A DNA stretch of 7,473 bases. Source: an uncultured Comamonadaceae bacterium (GTDB taxonomy: Bacteria; Pseudomonadota; Gammaproteobacteria; Burkholderiales; Burkholderiaceae_C). Each line of letters starts with the position of its first letter. Within the stretch, counting starts at the first letter, position 1. The position numbers and the translations under genes are program-made. The DNA lies in assembly GCA_937893415.1 (NCBI GenBank), contig CALBWZ010000207.1:1-7473 (forward strand). Direction: 5' to 3'. Shown here piece after piece: positions 1 through 7,326 of this stretch. The notes below the pieces were generated by a model, which was given only the letters and a program-made list of their open reading frames with translations, made no database searches and was not told where the DNA came from.

Positions 1-52
1 ACTTTTAAACCTCAACTCCCGCTGGCGCGAGGGTTCTGCAGACCTTCCCTAG

Positions 53-306
53 CGCAAGGCCGATAAAAAAATTAAGTCACTGGCGCTTGTAGACGTCTAT
101 GGCCGCGTTGCCCGCGCATTCATGGAGCTGGGTCATGTCAGTAAAGGCGGTGGTTGTGTAACCCCACGCCGGGTATCGTGGCAAGATGTGGCCAAGATGG
201 TTGGTGCGTCGCGCCAATGACCTCACGGTAAATGACAGGTTTTGAGTTGCGCGGCTTCATCACCACATAAGACAACGGCACCTTGTTGGTAAAAGGGCGT
301 ATGTAG
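53..306 (+). pseudogene. Decayed Crp/Fnr-family regulator, C-terminal HTH domain remnant
   Basis: Seen directly: frame 53-220 reads RKADKKIKSLALVDVYGRVA, then RAFMELG, and later VSWQDVAKMVGASRQ before a TGA at 218-220. Moving back one base at 217 restores the match: MTSR, stop (229-231), MTGFELRGFITT, stop (268-270), DNGTLLVKGRM, and a natural-looking stop at 304-306. This follows the Crp/Fnr winged-helix pattern, with the SLALxDVYGRVAR entry helix, the recognition helix in xxVAxMVGASRExxSRVM and the wing RGFIxTxDNGTL. The lesions are one lost base near 215-219 (GAA-ATG apparently became CAATG) and two internal stops; the second is explained by a single CAA to TAA change. The cyclic-nucleotide-binding-like N-terminal domain is not visible. 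The same frame stops at 50-52 and nothing recognisable lies before it, so the gene is decayed there or cut by the window edge. The family call is firm; the ligand and targets are unknown. Confidence 0.85.
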
Positions 307-458
307 GACATTTAAGGCGTGTAAGGGGTACGTTCAAACCCCCTCCATCCAAGCTGCCATTGCGCGTAACAAGCCCAAAATCCAGCCCACTTGCCATGAC
401 AGGGCCGGGCTTGGGGTAAGCTCGAAGCAAGTGCAAACAACCTGCACACCTAGCTTGT
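307..458. other. Leader and upstream region of ftsK
   Basis: These 152 bases lie between the regulator remnant and ftsK. I see no gene. The ftsK frame has a stop at 417-419 and no start codon between it and 459, which supports 459 as the start. No clear Shine-Dalgarno sequence precedes that ATG. The transcript for ftsK-lolA-rarA probably begins here or in the remnant, but no -35/-10 pair is convincing; the nearest candidate (ATGACA at 396-401 with TAAGCT at 417-422, spacer 15) is poor. A perfect 7-base inverted repeat, CAAGCCC (370-376) and GGGCTTG (407-413), is separated by 30 bases and may be chance. Confidence 0.5.
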
Positions 459-2900
459 ATGACTTATTCCATAGACACATTAAAAAATATTGGTAAAAAC
501 GACAGCGCATCTGCTTCGCAATTTCGCTTTGCCCATGAGCTTGCACTCCTTATTGGCGCGTTGCTGTTGCTGATCTGGCTGCTCTCGTTGGCGACATTTT
601 CGTTATCCGATGCAGCATGGTCGACTTCTGGCATGGATATGCCCGCGGCCAACTGGATGGGGCGATTAGGCGCGTGGCTGGCCGATGTGAGCTATTTCAT
701 ATGTGGGGTGTCAGTGTGGTGGTTGTTGCTGGGCGCCATGAATGTATGGCGCATCAGCCTGGTGCGCTGGATGTATCCCGCTGAGATTGAGCCATCGATC
801 AAACGCCGAACCAACAGCAAACCTGTGCAAGCGATTCCCATGACGGTTGTGTTGATGCGCAGAGTGCGCATCGCCGGACACGTGTTGGCGTGGCTGGGTG
901 TTGTGTGCGCCAGCGCCTTGTTAGAGTGGGGCCGCTTGCACTCATTGGACGCAGTTTTGCCTGGTTTGGCGGGTGGTGTATTGGGTGAAGCCTTGGGTCA
1001 AACTGCTCAAATGTGGTTGGGATTTACAGGTTCTGCAGTGGCCTCCTTGGTGGTGTTGGTGGCCTTGTTAGGCGTGGTGTTTGGCTTTTCTTGGGGCAAT
1101 GTCGTCGAGCACTTGGGTGCCATCCCTGTTGATTGGGTGAGGGCCCGCCGTGAACGGGCTGAGCGCGAAGAAGATGCCCGAATTGGTTTGCAAGCCGCTA
1201 AAGAGCGCGAAGACATTGCCTTGGGAGAACGCGACCTCGACTTGGACATGGATGACGATGAGGACGGCCTTGTAGGCCCTCTAGGCCAACCGTTTTTACG
1301 CGGCGAGCGAGCGGCGCGTGTGAGACCTGCACCCTTGGTCATTGAGACTGGTTTTACGGCACCCAAGCTGGCCAGTGAGCGTGTGCTGAAAGAAGCCCAA
1401 AAACCGCTGTTCACTGACATGCCTGACTCCAAGTTGCCCCAGGTCAGCTTGCTAGACCAAGCGGTGTCTCAAAGTGAGTCGGTTAGCGCCGATGCCTTGG
1501 CCATGACCAGCCGTCTCATCGAGAAAAAACTCAAAGACTTTGGTGTAGAAGTGCGTGTGGTTGCCGCGGCACCTGGGCCGGTTATTACCCGCTATGAAAT
1601 CGAACCCGCCACCGGTGTCAAAGGCTCACAAGTGGTCAACTTGGCACGCGACTTGGCGCGCTCGTTGAGCTTGGTGTCCATTCGTGTGGTAGAGACCATT
1701 CCTGGAAAAAACTACATGGCGTTGGAGTTGCCCAACGCCAAGCGACAAACCATCAAGTTGTCCGAAGTGCTGGGCTCTAATGTGTACAACGAAGCCAAGT
1801 CCATGCTCACCATGGGTTTAGGCAAGGACATTGTGGGCAACCCCGTGGTGGCTGATTTGGCCAAAATGCCTCACTGCTTGGTAGCGGGTACCACTGGCTC
1901 TGGTAAGTCTGTAGGCATTAACGCCATGATTTTGAGTCTGTTGTACAAGGCTGACCCCCAAGATGTTCGCCTGTTGTTGATAGACCCCAAGATGTTAGAG
2001 ATGAGTGTCTATGAAGGTATTCCGCATTTGTTGGCACCCGTGGTAACCGATATGCGGCAAGCGGCCTACGGTTTGACATGGTGCGTGGCAGAAATGGAAA
2101 AGCGCTACAAGATCATGAGCAAAATGGGTGTGCGCAACTTGGCAGGCTACAACACCAAGATGGCTGAAGCCAAAGCCCGTGGCGAGTTTATTCCCAACCC
2201 CTTTTCGCTCACGCCTGAACAGCCAGAGCCCTTAGAGGCGATGCCATACATCGTGGTGGTGATCGATGAGTTGGCCGACCTCATGATGGTAGTGGGTAAG
2301 AAAATTGAAGAGTTGATTGCCCGATTGGCGCAAAAGGCACGCGCTGCTGGCATTCATTTAATACTGGCGACCCAGCGCCCTAGCGTGGACGTGATCACCG
2401 GCCTGATCAAGGCCAATATTCCCACGCGCTTGAGCTTTCAAGTGAGCAGCAAAATTGATTCACGGACCATTCTGGATCAGATGGGCGCTGAGTCTTTGTT
2501 GGGCATGGGCGACATGCTGTATCTGCCCAGCGGCACAGGCTACCCCTTGCGCGTCCACGGTGCTTTTGTAAGTGACGAAGAAGTGCACCGGGTGGTGGCT
2601 TTCTTGAAAACTCAAGGCGAGCCCAACTACATTGAAGGCGTGCTAGAAGGCGGTATGGCCGATGGGGGTGACTTTGGTGCTGGTGAGGACAGCGGCAGCG
2701 AAAAAGACCCCATGTACGACCAAGCTGTTGAAATTGTTTTGAAGCACCGCAAGGCTAGTATTTCTCTGGTTCAACGCCATTTAAAAATTGGCTACAACCG
2801 TGCTGCTCGCATGCTGGAAGACATGGAAAATGCCGGTTTGGTCAGCACCATGGGCACCAATGGCCAACGTGAAATTTTGACACCAGCTAGAGAGGACTAA
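459..2900 (+). CDS. ftsK: DNA translocase FtsK
   Basis: Septum-anchored DNA pump that moves the chromosome terminus and activates XerCD recombination during division. The 813-residue protein has an N-terminal membrane domain with hydrophobic segments near 28-50, 76-98, 140-157 and 189-212. A charged, acid-rich linker of about 230-330 follows, including a [11 protein letters not shown] run at 259-269. The motor contains Walker A GTTGSGKS at 477-484, Walker [11 protein letters not shown] at 599-608 and [20 protein letters not shown] around 635-654. The C-terminal gamma winged helix is near 750-808, and its recognition helix [14 protein letters not shown] at 777-790 keeps the residues that read KOPS in known FtsK proteins. 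The linker is far shorter than in E. coli FtsK (about 1,330 residues in total), which is usual outside enterobacteria. All motor parts are intact. It is the first gene of a cluster with lolA five bases downstream. The start is the first ATG after an in-frame stop, although its ribosome site is weak. Confidence 0.97.
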   Translation: MTYSIDTLKNIGKNDSASASQFRFAHELALLIGALLLLIWLLSLATFSLSDAAWSTSGMDMPAANWMGRLGAWLADVSYFICGVSVWWLLLGAMNVWRISLVRWMYPAEIEPSIKRRTNSKPVQAIPMTVVLMRRVRIAGHVLAWLGVVCASALLEWGRLHSLDAVLPGLAGGVLGEALGQTAQMWLGFTGSAVASLVVLVALLGVVFGFSWGNVVEHLGAIPVDWVRARRERAEREEDARIGLQAAKEREDIALGERDLDLDMDDDEDGLVGPLGQPFLRGERAARVRPAPLVIETGFTAPKLASERVLKEAQKPLFTDMPDSKLPQVSLLDQAVSQSESVSADALAMTSRLIEKKLKDFGVEVRVVAAAPGPVITRYEIEPATGVKGSQVVNLARDLARSLSLVSIRVVETIPGKNYMALELPNAKRQTIKLSEVLGSNVYNEAKSMLTMGLGKDIVGNPVVADLAKMPHCLVAGTTGSGKSVGINAMILSLLYKADPQDVRLLLIDPKMLEMSVYEGIPHLLAPVVTDMRQAAYGLTWCVAEMEKRYKIMSKMGVRNLAGYNTKMAEAKARGEFIPNPFSLTPEQPEPLEAMPYIVVVIDELADLMMVVGKKIEELIARLAQKARAAGIHLILATQRPSVDVITGLIKANIPTRLSFQVSSKIDSRTILDQMGAESLLGMGDMLYLPSGTGYPLRVHGAFVSDEEVHRVVAFLKTQGEPNYIEGVLEGGMADGGDFGAGEDSGSEKDPMYDQAVEIVLKHRKASISLVQRHLKIGYNRAARMLEDMENAGLVSTMGTNGQREILTPARED
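2892..2896 (+). promoter_or_regulatory. Ribosome binding site of lolA inside the ftsK 3' end
   Basis: GAGGA lies nine bases before the lolA ATG and within the last codons of ftsK. This supports the lolA start at 2906 and suggests that lolA translation follows directly from ftsK translation. Confidence 0.7.
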
Positions 2901-2905
2901 ACACC

Positions 2906-3571
2906 ATGCGCTTCACACAATTGTCAGCTGTCCAGTTGGTCTGTGCAGCCGCCGTCTTCAACCTGTGTGCGGCGCTTACCGTCCACGCTTCGACCAGCGT
3001 GGAGGCTTTGCAGGTGGTGTTGCAAACCAATCCATCTGGGCAAAGTAATTTCATCCAAACTCTAACGGCGCCGGCGACAGCAGATGGCTCCAAGCCCCGT
3101 GAAACCGTGTCTAGCGGCAGCTTTGCGTTCTCACGTCCAGGCCGCTTTAGGTTCGACTATGTTGCGCCATTTCCGCAAACATTGGTCGCAGACGGCACCA
3201 CCATGTGGATTTACGACCCTGACTTGGCGCAAGTCATCGCCAGCGATCAAGCCGCCACTTTGAGCAACACACCTGCCGCCCTCATCACCAGCACTGCCGA
3301 CCTGACCAAGCTGCGTGCGCACTACACGTTGGAAAGTTTGCCAGCTGACAATGGGTTGCGGTGGGTCAAGGCTACGCCCAAACGAACCGACGGTGCCCTC
3401 AAATGGGTGAAGCTTGGCTTTGATACCGATTACGTTGTGGCCATGGTGATGGTGGACCAATTTGGTCAAACCTCTGACATGCGCTTCTCACCGCTCAAGC
3501 CCTTGCAGGCGCCTGCTGCCAAGGTGTTTAGCTTCAAGCCGCCAGCAGGTGCTGATTTAATTCGCCAGTAA
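2906..3571 (+). CDS. lolA: Outer-membrane lipoprotein carrier protein LolA
   Basis: Periplasmic chaperone that takes lipoproteins released by the LolCDE transporter and hands them to LolB at the outer membrane. The 221-residue product begins with a signal peptide: a short basic start (MR), a hydrophobic stretch around 8-25 and a probable signal peptidase I site after VHA at 26-28. The mature protein has the LolA pattern, with repeated-strand wording such as [20 protein letters not shown], followed by a [19 protein letters not shown] strand. Aromatic and hydrophobic residues of this kind line the lipid-binding cavity in known LolA. Length fits the family (about 200 residues). It starts five bases after ftsK, and rarA begins 18 bases after it. 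The position between ftsK and rarA matches E. coli and strengthens the call. LolB and LolCDE are not in the window. Confidence 0.93.
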   Translation: MRFTQLSAVQLVCAAAVFNLCAALTVHASTSVEALQVVLQTNPSGQSNFIQTLTAPATADGSKPRETVSSGSFAFSRPGRFRFDYVAPFPQTLVADGTTMWIYDPDLAQVIASDQAATLSNTPAALITSTADLTKLRAHYTLESLPADNGLRWVKATPKRTDGALKWVKLGFDTDYVVAMVMVDQFGQTSDMRFSPLKPLQAPAAKVFSFKPPAGADLIRQ

Positions 3572-3589
3572 GGCTTCTGTACAACGTGT

Positions 3590-4900
3590 ATGTCTGACCT
3601 GTTTGCCTTTGAGCCCAATGCCCCCATGGCTGAGGTCTTGCGTCCCACCAACTTGGATGAAGTTGTTGGCCAGTCGCACTTGTTGGGTCCAGGCAAGCCA
3701 CTGCGATTGGCTTTTCAATCAGGCAAGCCGCATTCCATGATTTTTTGGGGTCCGCCCGGCGTTGGTAAAACCACTTTGGCGCGCCTGACGGCCACAGCGT
3801 TCGACTGTGCCTTTATTGCGTTGTCTGCGGTCTTTTCTGGTGTGAAAGACATACGTGGCGCCATGGAGCAAGCCCAGTACAACTTGAGCGTTGGCAAGCG
3901 CACGATTTTGTTTGTTGATGAGATACACAGGTTCAACAAATCACAACAAGATGCGCTGTTGCCGTATGCCGAAAGCGGCTTGGTCACCTTTATCGGCGCG
4001 ACAACTGAGAACCCTTCTTTTGAGGTGAATTCAGCCCTGTTGTCGCGCGCGCAAGTTTATGTGCTCAAGTCATTGAGCGGCGCTGAGTTGCGCTTGTTAA
4101 TGTTACGCGCGCAAGCCCATATGTCGGGCAATCTCACCTTTGACCAAGCTGCAACCGACACACTCATTGGCTACGCAGATGGTGATGCACGCCGGTTTTT
4201 AAATTTGCTTGAGCAATGCCAAACCGCGGCCAAGGTTTCCGGTCTAGAGGCCATTGACGGTGCATTTATACACAACGCACTCACGCTTAATTCCAGGCGT
4301 TTTGACAAAGGTGGCGACAACTTTTTTGACCAGATTTCTGCGCTGCACAAGTCGGTGCGAGGCTCACACCCGGACGCCGCTTTGTACTGGCTCACCCGCA
4401 TGCTTGATGGCGGTGCAGATCCCAAGTATTTGTCGCGTCGCATTGTGCGCATGGCTTGGGAGGATATTGGTTTGGCCGACCCGCGTGCGATGCAAATTGC
4501 CAACGATGCGGCGCTTACTTTTGAGCGCTTGGGTAGCCCGGAGGGCGAGTTGGCCCTGGGGCAGGCCGTTATTTATTTGGCTGTGGCTGCCAAAAGCAAT
4601 GCGGGTTACAACGCCTACAACCAGGCCCGCGCGTTCGTTCAACAAGACGCTAGTCGCGAAGTGCCTGTGCACCTGCGCAACGCACCCACAAAGCTCTTGA
4701 AAGAGCTGGGCCACGGCCATGAATACCGCTACGCCCATGACGAGCCCAATGCCTATGCCGCAGGTGAGACCTATCTGCCTGATGGCATTCCCGCTCCCCA
4801 TTGGTATAAGCCAGTGCCGCGCGGTTTGGAGGCCCAAATTGGCGACAAGCTGGCACAACTGCGGCTGTGGGATGACGAGGCCGCAGCTGGACATGACTAA
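3590..4900 (+). CDS. rarA: Replication-associated recombination protein A, AAA+ ATPase (RarA/MgsA)
   Basis: Cytoplasmic AAA+ ATPase of the RarA/Mgs1/WRNIP1 family, related to clamp-loader subunits and acting at stalled replication forks and single-strand gaps. In the 436-residue product I see the N-terminal [16 protein letters not shown] segment (18-33), Walker A GPPGVGKT at 54-61, Walker [11 protein letters not shown] at 106-115, sensor 1 [19 protein letters not shown] at 135-153 with the likely arginine finger at 153, and the C-terminal tetramerisation region with [20 protein letters not shown] and [18 protein letters not shown]. Length is close to the E. coli protein (447 residues). It lies 18 bases after lolA, and its ATG has only a weak, distant AAGG (3570-3573), so translation may depend on coupling with lolA. 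In E. coli the next gene is serS; here it is a 374-base gap and livH. No lesions are seen. Confidence 0.96.
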   Translation: MSDLFAFEPNAPMAEVLRPTNLDEVVGQSHLLGPGKPLRLAFQSGKPHSMIFWGPPGVGKTTLARLTATAFDCAFIALSAVFSGVKDIRGAMEQAQYNLSVGKRTILFVDEIHRFNKSQQDALLPYAESGLVTFIGATTENPSFEVNSALLSRAQVYVLKSLSGAELRLLMLRAQAHMSGNLTFDQAATDTLIGYADGDARRFLNLLEQCQTAAKVSGLEAIDGAFIHNALTLNSRRFDKGGDNFFDQISALHKSVRGSHPDAALYWLTRMLDGGADPKYLSRRIVRMAWEDIGLADPRAMQIANDAALTFERLGSPEGELALGQAVIYLAVAAKSNAGYNAYNQARAFVQQDASREVPVHLRNAPTKLLKELGHGHEYRYAHDEPNAYAAGETYLPDGIPAPHWYKPVPRGLEAQIGDKLAQLRLWDDEAAAGHD

Positions 4901-5094
4901 GTGGCCTGGTACCCGTTACCTTGGGTCGCTGTCTGTGGTGGTTGCTCTTTTGTCCCACCACTGTCTCCCTAGTTGGCCCCACATCTGTGCGTGTTCTTGG
5001 GACTGGCCATGAGCTCTTTGGTACACATGTCGTGCATAAGACGGGCTACTGCCGCCGTAATTTGGTGAAACTATTGGGCGCTTTAAGACTGGTC

Positions 5095-5115
5095 TAGGGT
5101 TTATCCCTAATTTTT
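5095..5115 (+). terminator. Possible rho-independent terminator or palindromic operator before livH
   Basis: TAGGG (5095-5099) and CCCTA (5105-5109) are perfect inverted arms around a TTTAT loop, followed by ATTTTT (5110-5115). The layout is that of an intrinsic terminator for the rarA transcript, nearly 200 bases after its stop codon. The stem is only five pairs, two of them A-T, so termination may be weak. The same 15-base palindrome lies about 45 bases before the putative livH -10 box and could instead bind a dimeric regulator. Confidence 0.35.
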
Positions 5116-5130
5116 AAATGTGAGCGGCCA

Positions 5131-5159
5131 CTGTTATAGGCTCTGCAGGTCGCTACAAT
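5131..5159 (+). promoter_or_regulatory. Putative sigma-70 promoter of the livHMG operon
   Basis: TACAAT at 5154-5159 matches the -10 consensus in five of six bases. CTGTTA at 5131-5136, 17 bases upstream, is a poor -35 (three of six), as is common for promoters that need an activator. Transcription would begin near 5166, leaving a leader of roughly 110 bases before livH. A weaker alternative is TTTAAA (5113-5118) with TATAGG (5135-5140), spacer 16. No start site has been shown. Confidence 0.4.
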
Positions 5160-5262
5160 CCCGCGTCCTCATCAATTAATGCGGCGTGCCAACGCGCGCA
5201 CTTGGACATTGTTTGGCTGTCACTGCCCCATTTTGGGCCGCGTCAAGCAGGTATTAAATTTC

Positions 5263-5267
5263 GGAGA
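5263..5267 (+). promoter_or_regulatory. Ribosome binding site that sets the livH start
   Basis: GGAGA lies seven bases before the ATG at 5275 and is the clearest ribosome site in the window. It decides between this ATG and an upstream in-frame ATG at 5179, which would add 32 residues unlike any LivH and has no Shine-Dalgarno sequence of its own. Confidence 0.8.
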
Positions 5268-5274
5268 ATTTTTT

Positions 5275-6204
5275 ATGGACATCTTCCTGCAGCAGATCAT
5301 CAATGGTTTGGTATTGGGCAGTATGTATGCCTTGGTGGCCTTGGGTTACACCATGGTCTACGGCATCATCGGTTTGATCAACTTCGCACACGGCGAAGTG
5401 CTGATGGTGGGCGCTATGACCAGTTGGTCAGTCATCACCTTGATGCAAGATGCCATGCCTGGTTCACCAGGGTGGTTGCTGTTGATCATTGCCATGCTGA
5501 TTGCCTTTGTGGTGTGTGCGGTGCTCAACTTCACCATTGAGAAGGTGGCCTACCGTCCCTTGCGCAATGCGCCTAGGCTTGCCCCGCTGATTACAGCGAT
5601 TGGCATGTCCTTGCTCTTGCAGACCTTGGCCATGATCATTTGGAAACCAAACCCCAAGCCTTTTCCTTCGGTGTTGCCTCGCGAGCCCATTGAAATTGGT
5701 GGTGCCGTGATTTCAGTGACGCAGATTTTCATCTTGGCAGCCACGGCCGTCACCCTGGCTGGACTGTTGTATTTGGTCAATAAAACAAAGATGGGCCGCG
5801 CCATGCGCGCAACAGCCGAGAACCCCAAGGTCGCTGGCCTCATGGGCATCAAGCCCGACTCCATTATCTCTTTGACCTTCATTATCGGCGCTGTGCTGGC
5901 GGCTTTGGCCGGCATTATGTGGGCGCTCAACTACGGCACTGTTCAGCACTTCATGGGTTTTATGCCTGGCTTAAAAGCGTTCACTGCCGCAGTGTTTGGC
6001 GGTATAGGCAACTTGGGCGGCGCGGTTGTGGGTGGTTTGGCGCTGGGATTGATTGAGTCAATTGGGGCTGGTTATTTGGGCGCGCTAACAGGCGGGGTGC
6101 TGGGCAGCCAGTACTCAGACATATTTGCCTTTGTGGTCCTCATTATTGTGTTGACCTTGCGTCCATCAGGCTTGATGGGCGAGCGCGTGGCCGATAGAGC
6201 CTAA
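5275..6204 (+). CDS. livH: Branched-chain amino acid ABC transporter permease LivH
   Basis: Inner-membrane permease of a HAAT/LIV-family importer. It pairs with LivM to form the channel for branched-chain amino acids or related substrates delivered by a periplasmic binding protein. From the chosen ATG the product has 309 residues, the usual LivH length, starting MDIFLQQIINGLVLGSMYAL. Hydrophobic segments lie near 8-30, 66-86, 105-123, 148-167, 197-220, 232-262 and 283-296. Family landmarks are GLINFAHGE (33-41), YRPLRNAPRLAPLITAIG (93-110), the cytoplasmic loop GRAMRATAENPKVAGLMGI (174-192) that acts as the EAA-type contact with the ATPases, and AAVFGGIGNLGGAVVGG (238-254). It leads the operon, with livM 26 bases downstream. 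Homologues also carry urea, amides or aromatic compounds, and the binding protein that would settle this is outside the window. No lesions are seen. Confidence 0.95.
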   Translation: MDIFLQQIINGLVLGSMYALVALGYTMVYGIIGLINFAHGEVLMVGAMTSWSVITLMQDAMPGSPGWLLLIIAMLIAFVVCAVLNFTIEKVAYRPLRNAPRLAPLITAIGMSLLLQTLAMIIWKPNPKPFPSVLPREPIEIGGAVISVTQIFILAATAVTLAGLLYLVNKTKMGRAMRATAENPKVAGLMGIKPDSIISLTFIIGAVLAALAGIMWALNYGTVQHFMGFMPGLKAFTAAVFGGIGNLGGAVVGGLALGLIESIGAGYLGALTGGVLGSQYSDIFAFVVLIIVLTLRPSGLMGERVADRA

Positions 6205-6230
6205 CCTTCTAGACAAGGCTAAGAACAATT

Positions 6231-7313
6231 ATGTTTACATCAAAACGCAACAAAATGATTGTGTTCCTCTTGGCAGCTGTGCTGCTGATGGTCGCGCCTT
6301 TCTTGCTGCAGCCCTTCGGCAATTCATGGGTGCGCATTATCGATATGGTGTTGCTCTACATCATGCTGGCGTTGGGCCTGAATATTGTGGTGGGTTACGC
6401 AGGCTTGCTAGATCTGGGCTACGTCGCATTTTTTGCGTTGGGTGCTTATGTGTTTGGCTTGCTGGCCTCGCCTCATTTGGGTGAGCATTTTGCCGTCATT
6501 GCGCAAACATTCCCCGGTGGTATTCATTACAGCATTTGGGTGGTAATGGCGGTGGCCGCATTTGTGGCTGGGGTGGTGGGCATGTTGCTAGGCGCACCAA
6601 CGCTCAAGTTGCGCGGTGACTATTTGGCCATCGTGACCTTGGGTTTTGGCGAGATCATTCGTATTTTCTTGCTCAACCTAGACCGTCCTGTGAACATCAC
6701 CAACGGGCCCAAAGGTTTGATGCAAATTGACTCAGTCAAGCTGTTTGGTATCGACTTTGGCAGACCTCTGGACTTGGGCTGGATTCGCATCGAGTCGGTC
6801 TCGCTGTATTACTACTTGTTCTTGTTCTTGGTCGTGGTCACTATTTTTATTTGTTACCGCATTGAGAACTCACGTATTGGCCGCGCTTGGATGGCGATTC
6901 GTGAAGACGAGATTGCAGCCAAAGCCATGGGCCTGAACACGCGCAACCTGAAACTCATGGCCTTTGGCATGGGTGCCTCATTCGGTGGTGTGTCTGGTGT
7001 GATGTTTGCTGCGTTTCAAGGCTTTGTATCGCCGGAGTCGTTCTCGCTGATGGAGTCCATCATGATCGTGGCCATGGTGGTGCTGGGCGGCTTGGGTCAC
7101 ATACCTGGTGTGGTGTTGGGTGCTGTTTTGCTGGCAGGTTTGCCGGAAGTGTTGCGCCATGCAGCTGGACCTTTAACGCAGTTGACAGATGGTCGTTTAG
7201 CGCCAGAGATTTTGCGCCAATTGCTGATTGCTTTGGCCATGATTGTCATCATGATTAACCGCCCGCGCGGCCTGTGGCCGCGCCCTGAGCACGGCAAAAC
7301 GTTGGTCAAGTAA
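6231..7313 (+). CDS. livM: Branched-chain amino acid ABC transporter permease LivM
   Basis: Second inner-membrane permease of the LIV-type importer and partner of LivH. The 360-residue product has a basic start (MFTSKRNK) and hydrophobic segments near 9-28, 36-56, 60-80, 102-122, 190-208, 243-263, 276-306 and 327-342. Family landmarks are LGLNIVVGYAGLLDLGYVAF (48-67), LKLRGDYLAIVTLGFGEIIR (125-144), the ATPase-contact loop GRAWMAIREDEIAAKAMGLN (217-236), VVLGGLGHIPGVVLGA (283-298) and the terminal NRPRGLWP (343-350). Its size suits the shorter LivM form; E. coli LivM is longer at its N-terminus. A modest ribosome site, AAGG at 6215-6218, lies 12 bases before the ATG. It follows livH by 26 bases and precedes livG by 13, so the three are almost certainly co-transcribed. 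Substrate cannot be assigned from the permease. Confidence 0.95.
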   Translation: MFTSKRNKMIVFLLAAVLLMVAPFLLQPFGNSWVRIIDMVLLYIMLALGLNIVVGYAGLLDLGYVAFFALGAYVFGLLASPHLGEHFAVIAQTFPGGIHYSIWVVMAVAAFVAGVVGMLLGAPTLKLRGDYLAIVTLGFGEIIRIFLLNLDRPVNITNGPKGLMQIDSVKLFGIDFGRPLDLGWIRIESVSLYYYLFLFLVVVTIFICYRIENSRIGRAWMAIREDEIAAKAMGLNTRNLKLMAFGMGASFGGVSGVMFAAFQGFVSPESFSLMESIMIVAMVVLGGLGHIPGVVLGAVLLAGLPEVLRHAAGPLTQLTDGRLAPEILRQLLIALAMIVIMINRPRGLWPRPEHGKTLVK

Positions 7314-7316
7314 GGA
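7312..7316 (+). promoter_or_regulatory. Ribosome binding site of livG overlapping the livM stop
   Basis: AAGGA shares its first two bases with the TAA stop of livM and lies 10 bases before the livG ATG. It supports that start and suggests that ribosomes finishing livM can pass to livG. Confidence 0.65.
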
Positions 7317-7326
7317 CTACAAACCT

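Larger units (their letters stand above)
4901..5274. other. Intergenic region between rarA and livH
   Basis: This gap of 374 bases separates the two transcription units. I see no tRNA and no convincing gene. It holds, in order: an inverted repeat GTGGTGG (4935-4941) and CCACCAC (4955-4961) with a 13-base loop and no T-run; a TAGGG/CCCTA hairpin with T-run at 5095-5115; a likely livH promoter ending at 5159; and a leader of about 110 bases. Just after rarA an ATG at 4893, overlapping the rarA end, opens 39 codons to a stop at 5010-5012, and frame 4903-5096 has no stop before TAG at 5094-5096. Neither product resembles a family I know, so neither is called as a gene. Confidence 0.6.

Noticed and set aside
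326..352. GGGGTACGTTCAAACCCC followed by CTCCATCCA, resembling a tRNA T-arm and acceptor end
   Set aside because: The five bases before TTCAAAC do not pair with those after it, and there is no anticodon arm, D-arm or matching 5' acceptor strand upstream. It is only a chance 4-base hairpin.
334..546. Minus-strand open frame spanning the ftsK start, tested as a divergent gene such as trxB
   Set aside because: The product has no FAD- or NAD-binding motif and overlaps the conserved FtsK N-terminus, so it is not a divergent neighbour.
1007..1432. 141-codon minus-strand open frame opposite ftsK
   Set aside because: It is antisense to the FtsK linker, is serine/arginine-rich in the way antisense frames of acidic and basic coding sequence are, and has no family resemblance.
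4364..4894. 176-codon minus-strand open frame opposite rarA
   Set aside because: It lies fully within intact rarA coding sequence and shows no recognisable domain; RarA accounts for the constraint on this strand.
4935..4961. GTGGTGG/CCACCAC inverted repeat as terminator of rarA
   Set aside because: The stem is perfect, but the loop is 13 bases and no T-run follows (TGTCTCCCTAG), so it does not fit an intrinsic terminator.
5179..5274. N-terminal extension of LivH from the upstream in-frame ATG
   Set aside because: The extra 32 residues are basic and cysteine-containing, unlike LivH starts, and there is no ribosome site before 5179, whereas 5275 has GGAGA at good spacing and a typical LivH N-terminus.
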